Assembly (NCBI GenBank): GCA_944548615.1
Contig: OX155950.1
Coordinates: 37,398,413-37,462,412 of the forward strand
Source of the DNA: Micropterix aruncella
Taxonomy: Eukaryota; Arthropoda; Insecta; Lepidoptera; Micropterigidae
Length of the DNA: 64,000 nt
Reading direction: 5' to 3'
Shown here in pieces: positions 36,616 to 47,265 of this stretch; within the stretch, counting starts at the first letter, position 1, and each line of letters opens with the position of its first letter. The position numbers and the translations under genes were made by a program. The notes under the pieces were generated by a model. That model did not search any database and was not told the origin of the DNA. It was given only the letters and a program-made list of their open reading frames with translations.

Positions 36616-37119
36616 TCAAATACAATCAATATCACTGTCAATGCCAATTTCACTTAAACCTAGATCTTCATCATTGTCTTCCTCGCATTCTCCCGTATTG
36701 TCGCAATGGTCAGGATCACCTTCGCACTTGCACATTTCAGTACACCGGAGTCCATTTGACTGACACGTACATGGAGGACAGCAACGTCTTTTTGAGCATG
36801 AGCAGCGGCAAAGCTCCAAGATAAGCTTTGGTGCACAGGGGTTGGTACAAGCAACAGGCTCGTATGCACTACCTATTTTCTGCCATCCAAAATCTGAGGG
36901 TGACGGGTTATTAGGATGCTGAATTAGGGCCTGATTCCACTCAAAACATTGAAGGTGAGCCCGTAGCAATGCTGGATTTAGTGCTGATTTTGTTGGAGGA
37001 AGGTTCTCATCTTGATGTTGTTTTTTAGTAAACAAGAACCATCGCACTGCTCCTATGTCTGTCAATGATGTTTTGGGGATGTATATCTGACAAATGAGTG
37101 CTTCCAAGTTAGCCCTCAC
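36616..37119 (-). pseudogene. Academ-like transposase, C-terminal Cys-rich part
   Basis: 167 codons. Residues 1-60 continue the family ('YIPKTSLTDIGAVRWFLFTK'). Residues 91-145 hold a dense cysteine cluster including CRCSCSKRRCCPPCTC and GLRCTEMCKC, which resembles the Cys8 or CXC-type zinc finger at the end of Academ proteins. An acidic tail follows. It is separated from the upstream 505-codon ORF by a frameshift at about 37120, where GGCTAACT is duplicated 14 bases apart. The apparent start is GTG and is not a real initiation site; this is the C-terminus of the same protein. Confidence 0.65.
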
Positions 37120-37121
37120 AG

Positions 37122-38639
37122 TTAGCCTTCAGTGAGTAACAGTGTTGTCCCCAATTTAGCCAAAGCTTCTATCATCGTATCACTTGCTGAATTAAAAGCT
37201 TTCCACCACTTTATTTTTCCTTTGCCAGCAAATGACTCTGTTACATCAGCTCCTGAAAGTGCATGTAGCCCAGGGAGTGCAGAGGCTTTCAGAGGTCCAA
37301 GTGCTCTGTAAATTGACCCTATCTGAACAAACCTTTTCATACCATGTCCAAGATAGAAAGCAAAATGTTTAGAAAGTTGTGGATATTGCCTTAGTGCTAG
37401 AATAAGGACGTCAGTATCAGGGGAGAACACGTGAGTAGTTTTAATTCCTTTCTGTGCTAAATAAGCTGCATGTAATATAATCTTTGTGTCGGCCTCCTCT
37501 TGCGTGCTTAAAAGACAGGATACATCATCCCTATGTGATGACGCTGCCTTGTCCCTCCAACTGAGTACGAACTTCTTGTTGTTGGTCTCACCGAATTTGA
37601 GTATTTGATTGGAAAGGAACTCGGTTAGGTCGTCTTTCGTCTTATCATGGGCCAATAGTTTGTGCATTGGTATGCTTTCAATTTTTGTTTCTGGCCTGAC
37701 TTTGTATTGGATTGGATCAGAGCCTTTTTGCCGTATGTCTTGCATCGCTTTCTTCAATGAGTTTTCTTTGTACGAGTCAAAAACTATATGTATCTCACTA
37801 TAGTTATTGAATTTTTGTCCGATCCATTGGTTGAATTTCACACCGAGGTCATTACATGTCTTCACTGTTGTAGGTTTGTGGTAGGTATGAAGAAGTGCCA
37901 TGCCATCTACTATTACAGCTTTTCCGTGTAGCTCGTCATTATGTACTGGAACATCATGAGCTGTAGACGTATTATCATCTTCGTTTTCTTCAGCAGGTTT
38001 CTCTTGGATTGATTCTAGAGCATCTGTAAGTTTGTACTTAGCCAGACAATGGTGCATACTCCCGTCAATTGCAAACAACGACTTTGGTAGTGCTGAAAAC
38101 TCGTAGTTGCTTAAATTGTGCCTCAAATCTATATCAGGTCTGCTTCTGGAAGCTATCAACAATCTTGAAATGAGAGATAAGTCTGTCTTAATGGCAACGG
38201 TTTTGTCTTTGATGGTAATTTTAATCTTCTTAGCTACTGATTTACACGTTTTTATGACGTTCTTTTCCATGGGAGCCCAGAACGGAATTGTGTTTGAACG
38301 AATTCGTTGATCTAAGAAAATATTATGGAGATCTTTACCAACTTCGGCAACACTGTCTAAAGACACTTTTACTTCTTGAGGAAAGACTCGCTGAGTGAGG
38401 ATATGAATGAGGTCATCACTTTTATATTGGAAGGGATTTGTTGAGTTTTTAAATGCTTCCATTAGTGTAAGCACATTATCGCCCTGGCGCTGTTGGAGTT
38501 TTACTGACACTTCGTGATGTTGACTTCGTTCTGTACTTTTTAATCCAATCATTTTCTCAGTTTCACATGCAATTCTAGTTAGTTCCGAATTAGCAAGGAA
38601 GAATCGATTTCGAGCATTCTCATTGAGTGTTATACCCAC
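37122..38639 (-). pseudogene. Academ-like transposase, XPG/PIN-like nuclease part
   Basis: 505 codons, open throughout. Nuclease motifs in order: AVIVDGMALLH (residues 241-251, first acidic residue D245), IVFDSY (D288), QEEADTKIILHA (380-391), VFSPDTDVLIL (404-414) and LSGADVTESFAGKGK (461-475). The order D ... E.D ... D.D ... GxD..... GKG is that of FEN1/XPG and PIN nucleases, with the last block like their helix-two-turn-helix approach. The N-terminal 110 residues belong to the transposase family block. The protein would act on element DNA in the nucleus. The M at codon 1 is internal to the ancestral ORF. Confidence 0.7.
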
Positions 38640-39579
38640 AAGTCCTCCATGTACCTTTAGTTTTCGATTTTGGTATTCCTTTACTTCTGTTCACTACCCA
38701 ATTACCTTCCATAAACTGTTTCCAGATTTCTGGATCTGTTGATTCCAAGTTTTCCATCTCTGAAAGATATAAGGTGATCATTCTAGCATAGTTAAGTCTA
38801 TTAAATGTAAAGAAGTATTTAACAAACTCGTGGAGGGATGCTAAATACAGTTTCCAATCAGATGTTCTTACAGCTCTTATGAAATTCATCATTACTTGCA
38901 CCATATCCATATACGTGCAAGATAGTTTGAAAACAGGATGCTTTTGCTTTTTTGTTGCTGAAAAGTTTTCAATATTTTGAATAATCTTTCTTTCTTGTAG
39001 GGAAGAAACTATTGTGGAATTTACCCTTTTCAGCTCATTTTTATCACTAGTTGTTAATGTTTCTACTAGTTCTTGGAGATGAGGCTTCAAACAGTCTAGC
39101 TGCCCTGGAAATTCTTTTTGAAATTCTTCTAAGAGTAGGTTAGTTAGTGTAGAGGCAGTAGATATATGAGCTTCAATTCCTCTTCTGATGTGTTTACCGT
39201 CTAGGATTTGTTTCATTGTTGCTGCTGAATATAATCCACATTCAACCCACAATTCAGGTATACCTGAACCTTCAATGAGCTCTCCTATTGTCCGGAGCTG
39301 AGCAATTATGATATGTAGCTCACCAGGCTTCAGAAGCCATCCCTCCTTATATTCATTTACAGCCATTTCCAGCTGTTTTATCGGTTTGTAAAGAGCCATG
39401 TCAACTGTGACAACTACCTTTTTCTTAGTGGCTTCTACATCGGGACTTGTATAGTGGACTGAACTATTTAGTTTCTCCAGTTGTTTCATCACAGTAAGCT
39501 GCACTGATTGATTAGTTGGTGACTGTGGGATCATAGGTAGCATGGTAACTCTTGACACAGGCTTCTGCTGATCTATCAA
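38620..39579 (-). pseudogene. Academ-like transposase, N-terminal part
   Basis: 319 codons. Residues 85-130 hold 'LRTIGELIEGSGIPELWVEC' and 220-290 hold 'FVKYFFTFNRLNYARMITLY' and 'WKQFMEGNWVVN', blocks that recur in long uncharacterised animal transposase-like proteins. After NRSKG the frame runs into non-family sequence and stops; the 505-codon ORF resumes in another frame overlapping by 20 bases. A short deletion with frameshift near 38675 explains this. It probably removed a few conserved residues of the transposase core. Confidence 0.6.
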
Positions 39580-39616
39580 GAGGCTGTTATAGTTGGCTGT
39601 ATAAAATTTATATTTT

Positions 39617-39952
39617 TTGATTATTCTTTTTACAAAAGTAATTTTTTTGAGACAACGGTTAGTTATACAAAGAAAGTTGTAAGGACCTTTTCTATGTATA
39701 ATTTGTGTAGCTACATTTTTTGTAAAAAATATTTTTTCGTATCTTCAACGGTTACTGATATAAATACGAAAACGTGTTTTTGATGGCGGCCATTTTGTTT
39801 TTGGCCCGCAGCGCCCAAACGCACCATATTTGAGAGTGCCACCATCAAAATTATGTTTCTACATGGTCAAACGAAGAGATTAAGACTACTTCCACACTTG
39901 CATACTGAAGGAGCACACGGGAGCCTATATTTGTACATTTGAAAGGGGACTA
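39617..39952. repeat. Right TIR of the Academ-like element
   Basis: Inverse of 36048-36366. It retains the 13-base stretch missing from the left copy. Confidence 0.85.
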
Positions 39953-40156
39953 TATAGTGCGTTGTTCTATATAAAAGAAAAGTTTAAAATATACAAGCAT
40001 TTTTTAAAGTGAAAAGTGAAATTATTAGGGTTTTTTAAATAAACAGAATATATTCTGAAATGTAATTGTTAAGTTACTAAACAGTCCAAAGTATTAAAAG
40101 AGTAAATATAAAGTAAATAGAGCAGAAAAAACAGTAAATAGATTCATAAACATGTA

Positions 40157-41460
40157 AAGGGTCCGCCAAATAACTTTTTTTTTTGAAAATGCTATTAAAA
40201 AAAAACTACTGAATATTTTTTCAAATTTCTTTTTTTATTTGAAAGTACAATCCCTCCGGTTAATGATGGAAAATAATTTCATTCAAACGGCTGCCTCGGC
40301 TGGCCATGCAGTAGCCTACACGTTGGGTCCAATTTTTAAGTACATTATCGATTGTGTGCAGCTGTATTTCACCAATGGCTTCACGAATATTGTCCTTTAA
40401 AGCGTCAATTGTCTCTGGTTTGTCGGCGTAACACTTATCTTTGACGGCACCCCACAAAAAGTAGTCCAACGGTGTCAAATCGCAGCTCCGAGGTGGCCAA
40501 ACGACATCAGCTCTGCGGCTGATAATGCGATTTTCAAAAACAGTCAAAAGATTTTCAAAAAACAGTCCTGGTTTCAACAGGACGTAGCGCCGTCCTGTTG
40601 AAACCAAATGTTGCCAATATCCTCCTCTTCAATTTCTGTGAACAAAAATTCGTTCAACATGGCCCGATAACGATCGCCATTGACGGTAACGGCCACTCCT
40701 TGCTCATTTTCGAAGAAAAATGGCCCAATTATGCCTCTGGACCAAAATCCGCACCAAACAGTGACTCGTTTTGGGTGCACCGGCTTTTCAATGAATGCGT
40801 GCGGGTTTTCTGTGCCCCAAATGCGACAATTCTGCTTGTTTACATACCCGCCAAGATGGAAATGAGCTTCATCTGAAAAGATGATTTTTTTGGCAAAATC
40901 CGCATCTTCTGCAAGTCGATCGCAGGCCCACTTAGCGAAGCGAAAACGCATTGGATGGTCAGTTGGCTTCAACTCCTGAACCAATTGGACTTTGTACGGC
41001 GTCATACCAAGGTCTTTACGCAAAATTCGTCTCAATGATGTCTGCGAAATGTCCAATTGTTGAGAACGACGGTGAACTGATGTTGATGGCGATTCACGCA
41101 CACTTTCGGCCACAGCAGCAATATTCTCGGGTGTACGCACTGTTTTTGGCTTTTCACGCGTTGGTTTATCGATGAGGATGCCAGTTTCTTTCACTTTTTT
41201 CACAAGGTAACGAACATACGGAGCTGACGGTGCTTCTCTTCTTCCAAAATCCGTACGCAATTTTCGCACACATTCTGCAACATTACCATGATTTTCAAAG
41301 TAATGTCGCAAGATTTCCCAGCGTTGTTCAAGCGTATACACAACCATATTCGTTCAGCGGAAGGATAAAACTAATTATCTGTCAAATCAGACATGAGGTA
41401 AGTGTTGCCATACACGAAATAAGCACTAGTTGAAAAAAAAACGTTACATGGCGGACCCTG
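40157..41460 (-). mobile_element. Full-length mariner-like element (1304 bp), TA-flanked
   Basis: Left end AAGGGTCCGCCAAATAACTT, right end (inverted) CAGGGTCCGCCATGTAACG, both running into poly-T. TA borders each side (40155-40156, 41461-41462). Length and TA target are those of IS630-Tc1-mariner elements. A single disrupted transposase gene fills it. Confidence 0.9.
40260..41347 (-). pseudogene. mariner-like (IS630-Tc1-mariner) transposase, disrupted
   Basis: The 5' part (41347-40574, 257 codons) has an N-terminal HTH region, 'RRSQQLDISQTSLRRILRKD' (second HTH), IIFSDEAHFHLGGYVNKQNC (first catalytic D159) and NIWFQQDGAT (D252). It ends abruptly at SC-stop. The 3' part (40607-40260) resumes in another frame with 'ENRIISRRADVVWPPRSCD' and LTPLDYFLWG, which supplies the third catalytic Asp. 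The break is a 15-bp inverted duplication at 40570-40605. It is a cut-and-paste transposase family common in insects. In intact relatives the D-to-D spacing near 36-37 residues would place it outside classical DD34D mariners; I infer this from memory of the family. Confidence 0.85.
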
Positions 41461-41643
41461 TATATTAATATGGTAATAAATTAATTTATTATTAAATAGA
41501 TAGTAATAAGAAAATAAAATATGTAATTATGTAATGACATATTTTATAAGAACGAAAAATAGAAAAAAGGAATAAGTTATGTAAATACAAAGATAAGAGG
41601 AGAATAACTATTTACATAATAAACAGATTACTTAAGTCTTATG

Positions 41644-41841
41644 ATAAGTCTAATATCCGGTCTTATTTATCAGAATCCAGAAACTTTTAGTGTGAGCTAA
41701 GTGTTTATCAATAAAAACGTTTTAATTTAATTTCAAGACGTGAGTTTTAAAGGCCGCGGTATTGGGATCGATTCGTGGCTAATTACATCCGAGAAGGCGA
41801 GATATTTAAATTTAAGACGGGCCTTGAGTATTTTCGCACCT
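41644..41841 (+). repeat. ~200-bp direct repeat, right copy
   Basis: Partner of 35728-35925. Unlike the left copy it continues into a CpG-rich segment. Confidence 0.8.
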
Positions 41842-41879
41842 CGGGGATTGTGTAGATTTAAAAATCTCCCGCTTGATTC

Positions 41880-42115
41880 TCAGTCGATAACTCTTCGGGC
41901 GGAAAAATTAGCCGTTCGCGTCGCGGGGCGGCGGCGCGCGCCCTTGAATAATTCATGGCGGGGCGGGCGGCGCTTTCGGGCGGCTTCCCGCCCGCCCAGC
42001 GCGCACCAGGCGCCGCTCCCACCGGCTGCCATATCTTTGAATAATGACGTCGCCCTTGAGCGCTGCATTTTCAAGCAGGTAAACATTGCGCGGGTTATTT
42101 TTTTCAGGCGGTTAT
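41880..42115. promoter_or_regulatory. CpG-dense segment, possible promoter or conserved non-coding DNA
   Basis: Very GC-rich (CGCGGGGCGGCGGCGCGCGC) among AT-rich DNA. CAG|GTAAAC at about 42078 would make a good splice donor, but the only ATG-led frame (41953) is 29 codons and stops before it. A 5' exon or regulatory region of a host gene is possible but unproven. Confidence 0.25.
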
Positions 42116-42765
42116 TATGATTAGGTAAATTAGCAAAAGAATGACCAATACTTTAAACTTCATTTATTTTTTATTTTTTTACACGACTGCCCAACAAATA
42201 GAAATTAAGGCGACATGAGACATCAGAAAAAATCCGAAATGAGCGGACACCGAAAAAATAGACGGGGCCAATTTTGTAGGGTTTGACCAATAAAAAATCA
42301 GCGTTGACGAAGCATCAAGCGCAGATTCAATGTCCGCTCGCGCCGGCGACCAGGTGCATACTACACGTTCTATAGCAGCGCTAGCACAAAATAACTATCT
42401 TATTTACGCAATGGTGGTATTTACACAGAGCGCTCTCACGTTTTAATTAATTGTAATTAATTTAGGGCCTAAATAAAAAATGTGGCTAATTTCGGCCCTA
42501 GAGAATTAACCAGACAATATAATGAAATTATAAAAATACACTCACCGCTTACATTGTAGGAGTAATTGCGCCTGAAAGTTTTCGAAGTCAGTTTAAAGCC
42601 TTAATGTCCAAGGCAAGGAGCAACTATTTTAAGTCCACATTTTAAATTTGTTCATTATCGAGGGATTTACTTGGAAACTTTTTTTAATTGATGCTAATAT
42701 TTGAAAAAAAATTCAAAACACTAAAATTCTTCAGATATGGTCGTTTCCAGGTATAATGTCGCCTT
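42116..42765. other. No gene seen
   Basis: Mixed composition with poly-T runs. No repeat partner noted. Confidence 0.4.
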
Positions 42766-42769
42766 AATA

Positions 42770-43080
42770 TGTCATTTACGTATGCTATCCGTTTATTTAT
42801 TCCACCATAATTTCTAAACGCTCAAACCGATTTAAATAGTTATTGAAAATCCAAACGGTCGAAATACTAGGTAAATAATTGTCAAAATGTCCAAATCTTT
42901 AACGCAAATAAATTAAAATAAATAGATCGTGTATCGTGTCAAATGAAAGGTCTGATTGAGTATATTCCGAAAATATATATGGGTCTATATGTATAAATAC
43001 GTAGACCAAAAATATTTATTAATAAAACCGTGGTAAACATAATTATATATACAGTAGCTCACTTTTTGTATTGGCAGTCG
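42770..43080 (+). repeat. Family F, longest copy
   Basis: Tail-type block 'TTCCACCATAATTTCTAAACGC' (42798) followed by 'AATGAAAGGTCTGATTGAGTA' (42942) and 'GGGTCTATATGTATAAATAC' (42991). It joins the parts seen separately at 2815-2975 and 3640-3850. Confidence 0.65.
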
Positions 43081-43254
43081 TGTTTTTTATTAATATACTT
43101 TTAATATATTTACTTGTTACTACTATAGTTTAATACTATAGTTTAATATCACTATAAATACGACAGCGATGCATATTTATTGAGTACTTTGATGTATAGC
43201 CACATACAATTACTTAAAAAACGTTGGAAATAAGATCACGCAACTTCGGGTATA

Positions 43255-43920
43255 AAAAACCACGGGCGAGCCCGTCATCCTATGGATTTTTAACGGCATC
43301 AGGCCGTCCTGTCTTCCATGAAGTTAATGTGAAAGACTTTTGCTGATAAAGGACAGTCTACTGTCTAATTCCACCGACGAGTCCGTAAGAGTCCAACTCC
43401 TTTCCGCGAGGCACTGGGACACACCCGAGACACAGCGGGTGGACCTCGCCTCTTACTACAGCATTTGAACGGATTTATCCATCCTCGAGTCTGATCCCAG
43501 ATCCGTAGTCTATTGCGCGGGCTCTACCTGATACTAGCGGTAATTCAGTTTAAATTTATCGCGGACTGTGGTACACTTTTCCCGTCAATATCACGCGGAA
43601 TTGGGTGGCCAACGCATAGTTCCATGGATAGATGCCGTCAGGTCGAAACTACCCCCGCTACGAACATGCGTTATTAGCCGAGGCCGGATATTAGCCGAAG
43701 TGCACAGTCGATTAACTAACGCCGCACGATGAGCAAGCCGCCCACCACCGACCGAGGTGGTGGCGGCTCACAGAGTCCTCTCCCGGTTTATCCACCTTCG
43801 AGGATGCTACCGGATGGGAGCCGAAAGGGAAGTTAAGCTGACCTAATGTATCAAACAGGTCATCAGGCTCAAGCTACACGGAACCGCTAGGCGCCCCAAG
43901 ATCACGCCGTGGTATCTAAT
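43255..43920 (+). repeat. Family X2-like copy
   Basis: Starts near ACGGGCGAGCCCGTCATCC and follows the X order (CGCGAGGCACTGGGAC, 'GCGGTAATTCAGTTTAAATT', 'GCACAGTCGATTAACTAACGC'). It ends at a degenerate 'GCTACACGGAACCGCTAGGC' tail. More diverged than the 63-kb copies. Confidence 0.7.
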
Positions 43921-44449
43921 AAGAGATTTATTACTTTTAGCAAATAAGAACACTCGCATAAAAATTCTTTAAGATATTAAACGGTATGACAAATGAAAAT
44001 AATTCTGTACATTGTACGATTTAGTTATATTTCGATCGTACATCTTACAAATGATAAAATAAACTGGACTACTTATGCAACACAAATTAACAAACATGAC
44101 TGCTGTCTGCGATCGCTCCCTATGCAGTGCACACAGAGTTGTGACTAGAGACGTGACTAGTTGTGACTAGAGACGTGACTAGTTGTGACAATGAGTTGTG
44201 ACTAGAGACGTAAATCAAATCGATATTATATCGTACAGCGTCGCATCAATAGATTGGTGTAATACCCATGAAAAAAAGAATGCCAACTATACACGCCCCT
44301 AAAAATGTCACAAACCGAAATAGTTTGCCGTCGAACAGAAACCTATGTCAAATAAAACTGATACTGACCTTGCTACATCTAACGGAAGCTAACGGTTACG
44401 TGTAGCTTGGGTCATGTAAACTGTACGTTATCGTGTTCCGGTTCAATTC
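43921..44449. other. No gene; 22-bp tandem repeat at 44139-44210
   Basis: 'GTGACTAGAGACGTGACTAGTT' (22 bases, shown as one unit) is repeated about twice, plus partial units. The rest is non-coding. Confidence 0.5.
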
Positions 44450-45780
44450 ATGGTTCAACTCCCATCTGGTAGCCTCCTCGAAGCGGGACGAAGGATGGAA
44501 GGATGATGTGAACCCTACCGGCGTCTATAAGCTAATTATGGAGGGGTGGGACGGATAACCTAAATTTGATACTAAGCGAGACTGGGCGTTTTACGCATCG
44601 TGCGGCGTTTGCCAATCGACTATGAACTCCGGCGAATAACCGGGAGGGGGTAAGGGGCCTGGAAACGTACGTTTCCTAAGCAGCAGGGGTTGTTGTTACC
44701 TTGATGTCAGTCACCTTGGAAACAATCCATTGGCCACCGGATCCCGCGTTATATTAATGGGAAAAGGCGCCACGATTCGTGATAAATTCGAACTGAATTA
44801 CAGCTAATATCAGGTAGATCGCGGTATCAGGTAGATAGGCGACTTCGGATTTGGGATCGAACGAGGATGGAGAAATCCGTTCAAATCTGGCAGTAAGGTG
44901 CGAGGTCAGTCAGCTGGTTCCTCTTCCCATTGTCTCGCGGTAAGTTATTGGACTCTTACGGGCTAATAGGTGGATTTAGGCGGTGGACTGACCTTTTTCC
45001 GCAGCCTTTCACATTTACTCGCCACAAAGCCTTTCACATTAACTCCACGGTAGACAAAGCGACCTGATGCCGTTACAAATCCCTGAAAAGGGACCTGACT
45101 GGAGAACGGAGAAGTCCATATAAATCTAGTAGTAAGAGAGCGGGTTCAGCTTGCTGGTTACTCTTCCGAGTGCCTCGCGCTAACGCGTAGGAGACTCACA
45201 GGCTTGTTGACCTACTTAGATGGGGGACTATATTGTGCCTGTCTCTGCATTTACTCCATGGGAGCAAAAATTACCTAATATCAATAACTTCTTAGGGTTG
45301 CGGATTTGACCGTAGTAGTTGACAACTCTTAAATGACCTATATTTATGACCCAACTCTTAAATGACCTTAAATGTCTTAAATGGCCATTATATTACATTT
45401 ACGTCGTTTCCAATTGACGGCTAAAAAGTGCTCTTGGAAGTGTCCAAATATTTGTGTTAGGTAATAAGTCTCATTAATATGACCTGATCGCTATCTTGAG
45501 TCGGTTCAACTCCCATCTGGTAGCCTCCTCGAAGAGGCACGAACCTGGAAACGACGCTGTGATCCCACCTGGCCACTACTGGGCTTACAGATTAAGCCTT
45601 ACAGAAGGCTTACAGACCTGTCCACTACAGGTGGGATCGAGACCTCCAATCTGGGGGAGAACCTCGTGCGATACTGGGCATTTTACGTATCTTGAGGCGT
45701 TTTTCACTCAACTATGCACTGGGGGGGGGGGGGGGGGGGGCGTATATTTCCTAAGCAGCGAGGGTCAATGTTAGCTTTAT
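44450..45780 (-). repeat. Rearranged family X cluster
   Basis: Contains an inverted X piece (tail blocks near 44455-44640, middle to about 45000), a second inverted partial (45090-45300) and a third tail piece (45500-45720) ending in poly-G. Near 45560-45640 GATCCCACCTG and CAGGTGGGATC form an 11-bp inverted repeat. Confidence 0.6.
45721..45740. repeat. Poly-G run of 20
   Basis: Twenty consecutive G where other X tails have a short GGGGGAG-type stretch (for example 25713-25718). Likely homopolymer expansion or an assembly/base-calling effect. Confidence 0.9.
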
Positions 45781-45784
45781 ATTA

Positions 45785-46810
45785 CATTATATTACATTTA
45801 CGTCGTGTCCAATGGACGGTTAAAAACCGCTTTTGGACGTGTCAAAATATTGGTGTTAGGTAGAAAGTCTCAATACTACTCTAATCTTTACTTAACATGC
45901 ATAGGTTGTCAAGAATTCAGTTATTAGATTTAAAAAAAAATAGTATCTAAGAAACTTTGGAACCTACTAAAGGTATTCATGGTAATATCTTATTGCTAAA
46001 CAAAATTAAGGCTTTTAAACTAAAATAGTTATCATTTCTCATGGGTACCTCCAAAATCACAATAACTAAAATAGTCAGTAAAAAGTTGAATGATCAAAAA
46101 AATAGCCCAACATTTGAAATAGTCAATGATTGGAAAAGACACATACTAAAAACTGTTTATAGAAGAGGAAGATCCAAAGTAGTAGTAAAGTGTTAAATAA
46201 ATAAACTAAAGCTAAATTATGCATTTACAAACTCTAAGTACACATATTGTTGTCAATTAAATTTGTAGAATATTTGCAAAATCACGGCCCTCGAATTCGG
46301 TCAGATCATAGAAAGGGTGGCCTATCAGCGTCTCCTTAATGGTTTTTTATGCCCTCCAGCTGTATCATAGTGGTACACTGAGAAAAATATAACGATGTCA
46401 TACAAGAAAATACGCATGTTTCAACAAGGATTACGTATATGTATATGACTCGGACTGTGGTACATGCGTATGAATTAACATGACGCGTAACGGTGTTGGC
46501 GTGGCAATAGGTACCGTGCTGCAATGTTAAAGCATAATGTAATTTTATTACGTCGCGACCTTGGGATCTCGCTTCTAACATGGCAGCAAGTAGTAGTATA
46601 CGTAGGCTTAAATTCGGACACATGAATCATGTCGAAACTGCAGTATATTGTTATTTCCGCATTAACCGTAAGGAAGATGCTGATTATATAATCGTGTAAT
46701 AGAGTTTTAACAAAATTCCTAGTAATTCAACAAAACTACGATTAAAACGTTCTTATTCTGTATAAAACCGTAATAATAAAATGGTAATGTAAGAATCAAT
46801 CCAATATTTT
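45785..46810. other. No gene seen
   Basis: AT-rich. A 'CATTTACGTCGT.TCCAAT.GACGG.TAAAAA' block occurs at both 45396 and 45796, about 400 bases apart, flanking the third X piece. Confidence 0.45.
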
Positions 46811-46813
46811 TGT

Positions 46814-47260
46814 ATTTATTTATTTTATTTGTTTATTCGCTTATTACTAATCAACATTACAGTAAAACCAAGGCATTAGATAGTAAAATTAATAAAGATA
46901 CCACCGTAATTATACAAATAGAATGACACATAATACTAGCTATCAAATAAGAATAAATATTTAACAGCCTGCAATTTAAACGAGTGAGGGTTGGTGGTAA
47001 AAATATCAAAATCTGGTGCCAACGAGTGAATTTCATTTAGGCGCCCCAAAGCACGCGCTAACAAGTTACACCTCGTAAGGTTAGTGCGCGAGAACGGCTC
47101 CGCGAAAAGATGGTGCGATCGAACACGAATGTAATTATTTGGTACGGAAAGATTCACCTTGGCTAGTAAGCTATGGTTATGAGTTTTACCACGAATTAGA
47201 TTCAACACATAGGACATGGTCAACATTTCTCTTCTGAGACAGAGAGAATTATAGCCAACC
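46814..47260 (-). pseudogene. LINE ORF2 C-terminus and 3' end, interrupted by BEL
   Basis: Minus-strand frame with YNSLCLRREMLTMSYVLNLI and 'SRTNLTRCNLLARALGRLNE', the C-terminal region of LINE RT proteins after the thumb. A short A/T-rich 3' end follows. The frame is cut exactly at the BEL target site; its upstream half is at 55596-56060 and the two join in the same reading frame when the insert is ignored. Confidence 0.8.
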
Positions 47261-47265
47261 ATGCC
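47261..47265. repeat. 5-bp target-site duplication ATGCC (left)
   Basis: ATGCC directly precedes the 5' LTR and recurs at 55591-55595 after the 3' LTR. Five bases is the usual length for BEL/Pao. Confidence 0.9.

Larger units (their letters stand above)
36048..39952 (-). mobile_element. Academ-like DNA transposon (~3.9 kb) with long TIRs
   Basis: TIRs of about 320-335 bp (36048-36366 and 39617-39952) begin TAGTC.CCT.TCAAATGTAC. They share the blocks GTGTGCTCCTTCAGTATGCA and 'TTTGGGCGCTGCGGGCC'. The left TIR lacks 13 bases present in the right. Between them lie three minus-strand ORFs of one broken protein carrying an XPG/PIN-like nuclease and a Cys-rich C-terminus. Among DNA transposons, the Academ superfamily is known for an XPG nuclease plus a Cys8 zinc finger. 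The TSD could not be settled (ATAT/TATA at the borders). Confidence 0.7.

Noticed and set aside
35728..41841. Interpreting the 200-bp direct repeats as LTRs of one retroelement
   Set aside because: No TG...CA ends, no primer-binding site, and the interior consists of two separate DNA transposons in which each has its own TIRs.
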